7,503 bases of DNA from the NCBI GenBank assembly GCA_017477805.1, contig JAFUUM010000195.1, positions 1-7,503 on the forward strand, given 5' to 3'. Both the position numbers and the translations under genes were made by a program. Source of the DNA: Lachnospiraceae bacterium. Lineage in GTDB: Bacteria; Bacillota; Clostridia; Lachnospirales; Lachnospiraceae. How positions within the stretch are numbered: the stretch's first letter is position 1; each line of letters starts with the position of its first letter. Shown in pieces: positions 1 to 5,189 of this stretch. A model generated the notes under the pieces. It worked only from the letters and a program-made list of their open reading frames with translations, ran no database searches and was not told the origin of the DNA.

Positions 1-1
1 A

Positions 2-1549
2 GGCGGACTCTTCGGTACCGGCTTATATGCCGGAGGTTCCATGAAGATCCCCTACGTGGAAAATGATTTTATCTACGCTGCCGTAACGGAAGAACTGGGA
101 CAGATCACGGGAGTATGTGTATACCTGATCTGTTTTCTGACGGCCCTTTGCATCCTCATCAATTCCATCCAGGCATCCAGAGGCTTTTGTCGCATTCTCT
201 TATACGGCATCGGTATGATGTACTTTACCCAGGTCTTTTTGAATATCGGCGGAAATACGAAATTCATCCCCCTGACAGGGCTCACCCTTCCGTTTGTCAG
301 CTATGGCGGAACCTCCATTTTATCCGCCCTGTTACTCACCGGACTGGCTCAGGGCTGTATGATCAACGGAAAGAAACTCTACAGCGATGAGAAGAGCGAT
401 TTTGAAAAGTCGGACCTGAAGATCAAAAAGGAACTTCGAAGCGTTTACGCAAAAGAACGCAGGATCAACAAACATTATGTTATCGTCACCGCTTTGATCT
501 GCAGTGTTATCGTTCTTTGTAACTGTATTTATTCTCTTTGGTTTTTACAGGCAAACAAAAGAGACCTGATCAACAACGGCTATAATACAGAGACGAAACT
601 CCTTGCAAGATCCGTGACCAGAGGGACCATTTTTGCCGAGGATAAAACGGTCCTTGCGAAAACCATTCAAAACCCCCCGGCGGAAGAGATCAGAGAGTAT
701 CCCTATGATCGGGAATATTCTCATGTCATCGGATATGCCACCAAAGGCCTTCTTGGTATAGAAAAGGCTGCCAATTATGATCTGATGCATGCATCCATTT
801 CCCTTTCCGAGCAGATCGAACATGCAAAGAACAGGGAAAAGAATCCGGGAAACAATGTATATACCACCCTGAACAAAGAGATCCAGGAAGTTGCTTATTC
901 CGCCTTTGAGGGCCAAAAAGGCTGCATCATCGTTACGGAAGTAAAGACCGGCAGGGTACTTGCCCTGGTTTCCGCACCGGACTTTGATCCGGCCGGGATT
1001 GACGATAATTGGGAAGCTCTTATTGCGGAGGAAGAGAATTCCGAGCTCATCGACCGCTGTATTTACGGCCTATATGCGGTTTATGATCCCTTTGAGACCG
1101 CCTATGAAATAGGCGAGCATGAGAAAGAGCTGAATTCCGACCTCTACCGGTTTGAACTGGGAATCGGACAGTGCAAGATGGGACCGGAAGGCGATTACCT
1201 TATTTCCCCCATGCACATGCATATGCTGGCCTGCGCTTCGGTAAATGACGGTGAAACTGTACTTCCTTTTGTGATCGAACGGATCGAGAACACAAACGGG
1301 AAGGTGCTTTCGGAGACAGTTTCCGGAAAACGCGTGGTACTGACCACTTCGGAGGAAGCCATATCCATCCGGGCCGCTTTAAATGTTCAGGATGATGTCT
1401 TAACGTCCACCGCCTGGTATACCGGCTTTTCCGACCAGGATGATCCCGGAAACGGGATCGCTGTCACGGTTCTGGTGGAAGACTGCGCTGGGCACAGAGA
1501 ACTGGGAGAAAAGATCTGCAAAAAGATCCTGAAAGGGATCTCCCGGTAG
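2..1549 (+). CDS. FtsW/RodA/SpoVE glycosyltransferase fused to a degenerate class B PBP (5' partial)
   Basis: Residues are numbered from the ATG at 41, but the frame is open to the window edge and the 13 preceding codons (GGLFGTGLYAGGS) belong to the conserved FtsW/RodA loop, so the gene starts upstream. Residues 1-108 are the FtsW/RodA/SpoVE C-terminus: IP...NDFIYA..TEELG, two membrane helices, FLNIG, then PLTGLTLPFVSYGGTS and a last helix. A charged cytoplasmic linker (109-143) leads to a new membrane helix (about 145-169). Class B PBP features follow: RGTIFAEDKTVLA (194-206), HVIGYATKGLLGIE (228-241), YTTLNKEIQ (274-282), VKTGRVLALVSAPDFDP (301-317). FtsW/RodA proteins polymerise lipid II glycan strands with a partner PBP; here both are one chain. 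The transpeptidase half is short (about 208 residues from 295) and lacks SxxK, SxN and the catalytic KTG. The linker contains no stop or restart signal. The glycosyltransferase half may be active, but its N-terminus is out of view. Confidence 0.9.
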   Translation, partial: GGLFGTGLYAGGSMKIPYVENDFIYAAVTEELGQITGVCVYLICFLTALCILINSIQASRGFCRILLYGIGMMYFTQVFLNIGGNTKFIPLTGLTLPFVSYGGTSILSALLLTGLAQGCMINGKKLYSDEKSDFEKSDLKIKKELRSVYAKERRINKHYVIVTALICSVIVLCNCIYSLWFLQANKRDLINNGYNTETKLLARSVTRGTIFAEDKTVLAKTIQNPPAEEIREYPYDREYSHVIGYATKGLLGIEKAANYDLMHASISLSEQIEHAKNREKNPGNNVYTTLNKEIQEVAYSAFEGQKGCIIVTEVKTGRVLALVSAPDFDPAGIDDNWEALIAEEENSELIDRCIYGLYAVYDPFETAYEIGEHEKELNSDLYRFELGIGQCKMGPEGDYLISPMHMHMLACASVNDGETVLPFVIERIENTNGKVLSETVSGKRVVLTTSEEAISIRAALNVQDDVLTSTAWYTGFSDQDDPGNGIAVTVLVEDCAGHRELGEKICKKILKGISR

Positions 1550-1552
1550 CGT

Positions 1553-1581
1553 TTGCACGGATTCTTTACATGACTTATAAT
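1553..1581 (+). promoter_or_regulatory. Sigma-A-type promoter for the NUDIX–gerW operon
   Basis: TTGCAC (1553-1558) and a perfect TATAAT (1576-1581) are separated by 17 bases. It lies immediately after the stop codon of the FtsW–PBP gene and about 35 bases before the NUDIX start. The match to the vegetative consensus is good (4/6 and 6/6 with ideal spacing). No terminator is visible between the upstream gene and this site, so read-through may also contribute. Confidence 0.75.
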
Positions 1582-1603
1582 AAATAACTGATACAGGACG
1601 AAT

Positions 1604-1610
1604 GGGAGGA
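1604..1610 (+). promoter_or_regulatory. Ribosome binding site that sets the NUDIX start
   Basis: GGGAGGA lies 6-7 bases before the ATG at 1617. The earlier in-frame ATG at 1602 overlaps this site and has no ribosome binding site of its own, so 1617 is the better start. Confidence 0.8.
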
Positions 1611-1616
1611 ATTGCA

Positions 1617-2066
1617 ATGATCGAGGCAATCAGCTGTGGCGGCCTGGTGATCTTTCGTGGAAAGATCCTGCTGCTGTACAAAAATATCAGGAACAGTTAT
1701 GAAGGATGGGTCCTGCCTAAGGGAACCGTCGAAGAAGGTGAAGAGTTCAAAGATACCGCCTTACGTGAGGTTTACGAAGAATCGGGTGTAAAAGCATCTA
1801 TCATGAAATATATCGGGAAAAGTGCATATACATTTTCCAGCCCCGTTGATGTTGTGTATAAAGATGTCCACTGGTCTCTGATGATGGCTGACAGTTATTA
1901 CAGCAAACCTCAGAAAGAAGAGTTTTTTGAGGATTCCGGATACTATAAATACCACGAGGCCTATCATCTGATGAAATTTGCCAACGAACGCCAGATCCTG
2001 GAGCAGGGTTATCAGATGTATCTGGAACTGAAAAGAGAAAAGCACTGGTATAAAAAAGAGGTCTGA
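1617..2066 (+). CDS. NUDIX hydrolase
   Basis: A 149-residue protein with a complete Nudix box at residues 36-58. It matches G-x5-E-x7-R-E-U-x-E-E-x-G-U exactly: G36, E42, R50-E51, E54-E55, G57-V58. In the family this loop-helix-loop binds Mg2+ and hydrolyses nucleoside diphosphates linked to another moiety. WVLPKG just before the box and the helical C-terminal tail (EAYHLMKFANERQILEQGY) resemble the Ap4A/diphosphoinositol-type branch, but substrate cannot be assigned from sequence; 5'-capped RNA, Ap4A or oxidised nucleotides are all possible. It is the first gene of the operon, downstream of the promoter at 1553-1581, and ends 15 bases before the next start. The protein is soluble, with no signal peptide or membrane segment. 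No oddities in the catalytic motif. Confidence 0.93.
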   Translation: MIEAISCGGLVIFRGKILLLYKNIRNSYEGWVLPKGTVEEGEEFKDTALREVYEESGVKASIMKYIGKSAYTFSSPVDVVYKDVHWSLMMADSYYSKPQKEEFFEDSGYYKYHEAYHLMKFANERQILEQGYQMYLELKREKHWYKKEV

Positions 2067-2081
2067 CCATTCGGGGGATCT

Positions 2082-2399
2082 ATGGAGTTTTTAAGTCAGC
2101 TCTATTGGGGCGAAGGCATACCGGAAGAGTACTATCCGGAGATCAAAAAGAGCATAGAACGAGGCTTTGCCAAAAAGGACTATCAGGTCATCACTATATG
2201 CAAGGGAGCGGACCAGCTGGAGATCTATTCCGGCGCCGCCTCTCAAAAACATGGTTTTCGATATGACGATAAGACCGTTGCCGGCATTGCTTCAAACCGT
2301 GATGAAGCCTTAGAGATAGTGCGTCGGATCACGGAGGAATGCTTTCAAAAACGGGGAGATGCGGACCTGAAAGCCTTTTTAAAGGACCGCGGAGTTTAA
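2082..2399 (+). CDS. Unrecognised conserved-looking 105-residue protein
   Basis: I do not recognise the family. The protein is soluble, has no signal peptide or membrane helix, and reads as alternating alpha/beta. An amphipathic N-terminal helix (EYYPEIKKSIERGF, 16-29) is followed by strands around YQVITICKG (34-42) and LEIYSGAA (46-53), then helix DEALEIVRRITEECFQ (74-89) and a charged tail. The start at 2082 has a modest, closely spaced G-rich site (GGGGGA, 2073-2078). It is coding because it fills the space between two certain genes in operon spacing: 15 bases after the NUDIX stop, and its own stop (2397-2399) lies 2 bases before the next start, whose ribosome binding site is inside this gene. 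Operon partners suggest a housekeeping or spore-linked role, but no function can be named. Confidence 0.75.
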   Translation: MEFLSQLYWGEGIPEEYYPEIKKSIERGFAKKDYQVITICKGADQLEIYSGAASQKHGFRYDDKTVAGIASNRDEALEIVRRITEECFQKRGDADLKAFLKDRGV

Positions 2400-2401
2400 G
2401 T

Positions 2402-3313
2402 ATGGTTTTGCAGATCGTTCTGACGGTCTTAAAAGTTATCGGTATCATTCTGCTTTGTCTTTTGGCACTTCTTTTGATCATCCTGATCAGTCCCATCCGG
2501 TACAAAGCAGACATCGGATATCATGACAACAAGCCCGTCATCAAAGGCGTAATCACATATTTTTTTCGCTTTCTCAGAATATATGCGGATTATCCATCGG
2601 ACCGGATATTGAAGATCAAGGTCCTTTTTTTCACGCTCAATTCAGACAAAGAAGATAAGGGATCTGATGAGGATAAGCACGAGGAGAAAAAATCAGGGAA
2701 AGAAGACGTAAAACCTGACGGGGCTAAAGAAGAAAACAAATCCCTTGAAACCAAGGACGATACGGCCGAACCCCCGCTGAATACTGAAAACGAAAAAGAG
2801 AAGGCTTCCGAAAGTACCGAAAACACTGACTTCGGAGAGGAGAAAACCGGAAAAGCCAAGGACCCGCTGCCTGAGCGCATCCGGTTAACTTTAGAGAAGA
2901 TCTGTGGTAAAATAGAGTGCACGGTGAAAGCCGTGGAAAAGACGGAGGATTTCCTGGAACTTAACAGTACCAGAAGGTTCCTGGAGGTAACAAAAAAGGC
3001 CGGTATCCGGATGTTTCGGTCCATGAAACCCCATATTTCCGGCAAGGCCGTCATCGGAATGGAAGATCCTTCCACCACCGGCCTGATCTGTGCGGTCTAT
3101 GGCGTATTATCTCCATACAGAAAAGGTAATTTCACGCTGGATGCCAGATTTGAAGAAGAGATCATTGACGCAGACATAAAGATCCGGGGACGGATCATCC
3201 TGATGGTCATCATATTACAGACCCTTCGGATCCTGATCTTCGGGCACGCTTTAAAAGTAAAGAAAAACCTAGACTTGGTTTTGAAAGCATGGAGGAAAAA
3301 CGGCAATGAATGA
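2402..3313 (+). CDS. DUF2953 membrane-anchored protein (YtfI-like)
   Basis: A 303-residue protein. I place the start at 2402: GGAG (2391-2394) sits 7 bases before this ATG, and the next residues form a hydrophobic helix (about 4-31), whereas starting at the in-frame ATG at 2339 would overlap the previous gene by 61 bases. After the anchor comes a short beta-rich part (32-78), a very charged low-complexity linker (about 81-155, D/E/K/S-rich), and the DUF2953 core (about 210-285) with GMEDPSTTGLICAVYGVLSP, an acidic strand region, and IKIRGRI before a hydrophobic stretch (265-280). In Bacillus subtilis the DUF2953 gene ytfI lies next to ytfJ (gerW); the same pairing is seen here, with an 8-base overlap with gerW. 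Function is unknown; a spore-membrane role alongside GerW is inference from synteny. The linker is unlikely to be folded. Confidence 0.85.
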   Translation: MVLQIVLTVLKVIGIILLCLLALLLIILISPIRYKADIGYHDNKPVIKGVITYFFRFLRIYADYPSDRILKIKVLFFTLNSDKEDKGSDEDKHEEKKSGKEDVKPDGAKEENKSLETKDDTAEPPLNTENEKEKASESTENTDFGEEKTGKAKDPLPERIRLTLEKICGKIECTVKAVEKTEDFLELNSTRRFLEVTKKAGIRMFRSMKPHISGKAVIGMEDPSTTGLICAVYGVLSPYRKGNFTLDARFEEEIIDADIKIRGRIILMVIILQTLRILIFGHALKVKKNLDLVLKAWRKNGNE

Positions 3314-3704
3314 GAATCAATTTCCCGCCGCAGTGGATAAACTGCTTGGCGGATTAAACTCGGTCCTGACATCCAAAACGGTTGTGGGCGATCCCATTTA
3401 TGTAAAGGACACTATAATCCTTCCGCTGATGGATGTTTCCTTTGGTATCGGAGCCGGCTCCAACGCCAGGGATAAGAAAAACGGCAGCTGCGGCGGTGTT
3501 GGCGGCAAGATGACCCCCAGTGCCGTATTGATCATAAAGGACGGATATACAAAGCTTGTAAACGTGAAAAGTTCCGATACCATGAGCAAGATCCTTGACA
3601 TGGTACCTGATATCGTAGATAAATTCGCAAAACCGAAAAACGGAGTAGACGTTTCGGAAGATGAAGCTGTTGACATGGCGTTTCCTGAAAAAGGGGATGA
3701 ATAA
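3306..3704 (+). CDS. gerW: Spore protein GerW/YtfJ family
   Basis: 132 residues, slightly shorter than Bacillus YtfJ (about 150). Family features are present in order: an N-terminal helix (DKLLGGLNSVLTSKTVVGDPI, 11-31), a strand with TIILPLMDVSFGIGAGSN (36-53), a glycine-rich turn SCGGVGGKMTPSAVLIIKDG (61-80), and a C-terminal helix (MSKILDMVPDIVDKF). In Bacillus this protein is made in the forespore and affects germination; in many Clostridia it is a marker of sporulation ability, though it persists in some species not seen to sporulate. The start at 3306 lies within the end of the DUF2953 gene (overlap ATGAATGA) and follows GGAGG at 3291-3295 by 10 bases, suggesting translational coupling. 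The glycine loop is shorter than the canonical one and carries a cysteine (C62). No sporulation-sigma promoter was convincing just upstream. Confidence 0.88.
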   Translation: MNENQFPAAVDKLLGGLNSVLTSKTVVGDPIYVKDTIILPLMDVSFGIGAGSNARDKKNGSCGGVGGKMTPSAVLIIKDGYTKLVNVKSSDTMSKILDMVPDIVDKFAKPKNGVDVSEDEAVDMAFPEKGDE

Positions 3705-3709
3705 ATACG

Positions 3710-4321
3710 ATGTACGAAGAAGAGTCTTTGATGGATTATTTTGATACAGATGAAGAGATAGCGCTTGAAGAAAATGAAGAAGCGGCTGATTTTGATGAGG
3801 TAAACAAGGAATCTCTTGAGGACAAAACGGCAGCCGAACTTCAGAAGATGAAGATCTGGCTGTTTTCGGAGAATGTCAGGATCGCTGCGGAAAGAAAGCG
3901 CTTAAAAGATATGGAAGAACAGATCATCAAAGATCGGCAGGCCTTCCAGGAAGAAATGCAGGCCCTCAACAGGACCATTCTTTCTTCTCAGAAGCGGCTG
4001 AAACAGGATGAGATGTTCTTCGAAAAGAAGATGCAGATCCTGGAAAACGGATTTGCTGAACTCGAAAGCGACAGAAAGAAGCTGGAGAGAGAAAAGGAAA
4101 TGTTCCGACTGGAACAGAAGAATGCGGAAATGAGATCCATGGAGAGCCGTAATGTCTATAACGGCCTCGATGTTCTTTTTGCGGGTGTCAATAACCCCCT
4201 GGCGTTAAAGAAACGTTACAGGGATCTGATCAAGATCTATCACCCCGATAACATTGCAGGAGATAAGGGCGTTGTCCTGTACATCAATCAGGAATATGAA
4301 CGCCTCAGCCGCGAGATATAA
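3710..4321 (+). CDS. Coiled-coil protein with C-terminal J-domain
   Basis: 203 residues. The N-terminus (1-40) is very acidic. Residues about 41-145 are a long, charged, heptad-like helix (ELQKMK...ERKRLKDMEEQI...KKLEREKEMFRLEQ), very likely a coiled coil. Residues 150-203 are a J-domain-like end: YNGLDVLFAGVNNPLALKKRYRDLIKIYHPDN, with the diagnostic HPD at 178-180 after a basic helix II, then YINQEYERLSREI as helix III, ending there without a clear helix IV. HPD normally stimulates Hsp70 (DnaK) ATPase, so this is probably a specialised J-protein that tethers DnaK to a partner bound by the coiled coil. It lacks the G/F region and zinc finger of DnaJ. The start is uncertain: ATG 3710 has GGGG 13 bases upstream, and ATG 3731 (residue 8) is an alternative. 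Last gene of the operon, 5 bases after gerW; its role beside gerW is not known to me. Confidence 0.82.
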   Translation: MYEEESLMDYFDTDEEIALEENEEAADFDEVNKESLEDKTAAELQKMKIWLFSENVRIAAERKRLKDMEEQIIKDRQAFQEEMQALNRTILSSQKRLKQDEMFFEKKMQILENGFAELESDRKKLEREKEMFRLEQKNAEMRSMESRNVYNGLDVLFAGVNNPLALKKRYRDLIKIYHPDNIAGDKGVVLYINQEYERLSREI

Positions 4322-4348
4322 AGAAGATCAGAAATGAAACAAAGTACA

Positions 4349-4377
4349 AAAAAAGAGCGATCACATCGCTCTTTTTT
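4349..4377. terminator. Bidirectional intrinsic terminator between convergent genes
   Basis: Arms AAAAAAGAGCGAT (4349-4361) and ATCGCTCTTTTTT (4365-4377) pair perfectly over 13 bases around a 3-base loop (CAC). The A-run on the left and T-run on the right give a U-tract after the GC-containing stem on either strand. It lies 27 bases after the J-domain gene and 39 bases beyond the rpmB stop, so it can end both transcripts. Confidence 0.88.
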
Positions 4378-4395
4378 GATACCATATTCAGTAAG

Positions 4396-4425
4396 TTTGA
4401 ATTAAACTCTTTTGAATTAAATTCT
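4396..4425. repeat. Tandem 15-base repeat at the rpmB 3' end
   Basis: Two adjacent copies, TTTGAATTAAACTCT (4396-4410) and TTTGAATTAAATTCT (4411-4425), differ at one base. On the minus strand the unit covers the last codons and stop of rpmB, and because it is 15 bases long a second TAA falls in the same frame 5 codons downstream. Confidence 0.85.
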
Positions 4426-4602
4426 CTCAACGGAACCGGATCTTAAGCATCTGGTACATACGTGAAGAGTCTTGGTAGAACCGCCAACCTTACACTTTAC
4501 AGACTTCACATTGGAGTTCCAAATTCTGTTGGATCTTCTATGAGAATGGCTGACATTATTACCAAAATGAGCTCCCTTACCACAAACATCACACTTAGCC
4601 AT
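4417..4602 (-). CDS. rpmB: 50S ribosomal protein L28, zinc-ribbon (C+) form
   Basis: 61 residues, the usual length for Firmicute L28. Recognisable segments are GNNVSHSHRRSNRIWNSN (14-31) and LRSGSVERI at the C-terminus. Two CxxC pairs, C4/C7 and C49/C52, mark the zinc-binding version; Bacillus subtilis L28 lacks them. L28 is a structural part of the large subunit near the E site. The start at 4602 is set by AGGAGG (minus strand, 4615-4610) 7 bases upstream and gives MAKCDVCGKG. The frame stays open upstream to 4707, but that extension (with MMMIII) is leader sequence containing the promoter and is not translated by this reading. Transcribed alone, convergent with the gerW operon and divergent from asp23, as in Bacillus subtilis (rpmB opposite yloU). 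Confidence 0.96.
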   Translation of the reverse strand: MAKCDVCGKGAHFGNNVSHSHRRSNRIWNSNVKSVKCKVGGSTKTLHVCTRCLRSGSVERI

Positions 4603-4609
4603 TTTTGCA

Positions 4610-4615
4610 CCTCCT
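4610..4615 (-). promoter_or_regulatory. Ribosome binding site of rpmB
   Basis: AGGAGG on the minus strand, 7 bases before the ATG at 4602. It decides the start against the in-frame upstream ATGs at about 4632-4650 and 4707. Confidence 0.9.
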
Positions 4616-4675
4616 AACGGCAAACGCCTGATTATTATCATCATCATAGCGTCGTAACAACAACGCAACATTGGT

Positions 4676-4704
4676 ATAATATCAGATTTGTACAAGGAAT
4701 GCAA
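4676..4704 (-). promoter_or_regulatory. Sigma-A-type promoter of rpmB
   Basis: On the minus strand TTGCAT (4704-4699) and TATTAT (4681-4676) are 17 bases apart, and a TG one base before the -10 box gives an extended -10 (TGATATTAT). The predicted transcript has a leader of about 65 bases before the rpmB ATG. Confidence 0.7.
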
Positions 4705-4716
4705 CAACTTTTTTCA

Positions 4717-4730
4717 GGAATTCATATTCC
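4717..4730. repeat. Small palindrome between divergent promoters
   Basis: GGAAT-TCAT-ATTCC, perfect 5-base arms with a 4-base spacer. It sits just upstream of the rpmB -35 box and overlaps the proposed -35 of asp23, a position suited to an operator. It is short enough to be chance; no known operator is recognised. Confidence 0.35.
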
Positions 4731-4755
4731 CTTTTCCCATTATCTAGTATATAAT
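4727..4755 (+). promoter_or_regulatory. Promoter of asp23–fakA
   Basis: A perfect TATAAT at 4750-4755 lies about 57 bases before the asp23 start. The -35 element at ideal 17-base spacing is poor (TTCCCT, 4727-4732), so the promoter may be weak or activator-dependent. It is divergent from the rpmB promoter, with about 22 bases between the two -35 boxes. Confidence 0.6.
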
Positions 4756-4776
4756 CACCTTTAGGCATTAGACCAG

Positions 4777-4794
4777 TAGAATGCTACCATTCTA
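4777..4794 (+). promoter_or_regulatory. Leader hairpin/palindrome before asp23
   Basis: TAGAATG-CTAC-CATTCTA forms a perfect 7-base stem with a 4-base loop. It starts roughly 15 bases after the expected transcription start and ends 5 bases before the AGGAGG ribosome binding site (4800-4805). It could be an operator, an mRNA-stabilising 5' hairpin or a translation-control element. No T-run follows, so it is not a terminator. Confidence 0.5.
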
Positions 4795-4811
4795 AATCTA
4801 GGAGGAAATGC

Positions 4812-5171
4812 ATGAAGAGTTCATCTTTGAATACGCATCTTGGTAACATCGTGATCGATAACGAAGTGATCGCCCAGTATGCCGGGACGGTCGCCACTGA
4901 GAGCTTCGGTGTTGTCGGCATGGCCGGTATCAATGTGAAGGATGGTCTGGTTTCTTTATTAAAAAAGGAAAATCTGACCAAGGGCATCAGTGTTACCATG
5001 AAAAACCATAAGCTGATCCTGAATTTCCATATTATCGTAGCCTACGGTGTGAGCATTATGGCGGTAGCAGACAACCTTGTGGAAACCGTCAAATACAGAG
5101 TAGAAGAATTTACCGGCCTGGAAGTGGAGAAAGTTAACATCTTCGTAGAAGGCGTCAAGGTGATCGATTGA
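4812..5171 (+). CDS. Asp23/Gls24 family protein (YloU-like)
   Basis: 119 residues, almost the length of Bacillus YloU (about 120). The family pattern is present: GNIVIDNEVIAQYAGTVATESFGVVGMAG (11-39), a variable middle with NVKDGLVSLLKKENLTKGISV, and the C-terminal block ILNFHIIVAYGVSIMAVADNLVETVKYRVEEFTGLEVEKVNIFVEGVKV (69-117). Asp23 proteins are membrane-associated alkaline-shock/envelope stress proteins; the YloU subgroup is constantly found in front of fakA/yloV, suggesting a link to membrane lipid supply that is not biochemically settled. The start at 4812 has AGGAGG (4800-4805) 6 bases upstream; the ATG at 4808 is out of frame and too close. The gene is followed by fakA after 18 bases, in one transcript. 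Confidence 0.92.
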   Translation: MKSSSLNTHLGNIVIDNEVIAQYAGTVATESFGVVGMAGINVKDGLVSLLKKENLTKGISVTMKNHKLILNFHIIVAYGVSIMAVADNLVETVKYRVEEFTGLEVEKVNIFVEGVKVID

Positions 5172-5175
5172 TTTT

Positions 5176-5181
5176 AGGAGG
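5176..5181 (+). promoter_or_regulatory. Ribosome binding site fixing the fakA GTG start
   Basis: AGGAGG lies 8 bases before the GTG at 5190, right after the asp23 stop. It supports the non-ATG start; the first ATG in frame would remove residues 1-13 of a conserved N-terminal helix. Confidence 0.85.
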
Positions 5182-5189
5182 TTTTTTCC

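Noticed and set aside
41..43. ATG with GGAGG 4 bases upstream as the start of the first gene
   Set aside because: The codons before it encode a conserved FtsW/RodA stretch (GGLFGTGL) and the frame is open to the window edge, so the gene begins outside the window.
944..952. KTG at residues 302-304 of the FtsW–PBP protein as the catalytic KTG box
   Set aside because: It lies before the SxxK position, in the common (D)xKTGxxLA strand of class B PBPs; the catalytic KTG should lie near residue 455, where it is missing.
1524..1541. Inverted repeat AGATCC/GGATCT as a terminator for the FtsW–PBP gene
   Set aside because: It lies inside the coding region, has a weak 6-base stem and no T-run.
2339..2401. 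Upstream ATG at 2339 for the DUF2953 gene
   Set aside because: It would add a non-hydrophobic 21-residue tail overlapping the previous gene; the ATG at 2402 has a proper ribosome binding site and starts directly at the membrane anchor.
2590..3078. 162-residue minus-strand reading frame
   Set aside because: Its S/F-rich composition is the antisense of the E/K-rich linker of the DUF2953 gene; no ribosome binding site or family likeness.
4603..4670. rpmB leader as a ribosomal-protein autoregulatory structure
   Set aside because: Only 3-4-base stems were found by eye, and I know of no L28 leader motif.
4603..4707. N-terminal extension of L28 containing MMMIII, or a leader peptide
   Set aside because: It includes the promoter region and L28 homologs start at the MAK position with AGGAGG ahead. 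The ATG triplets in the leader have no ribosome binding site.
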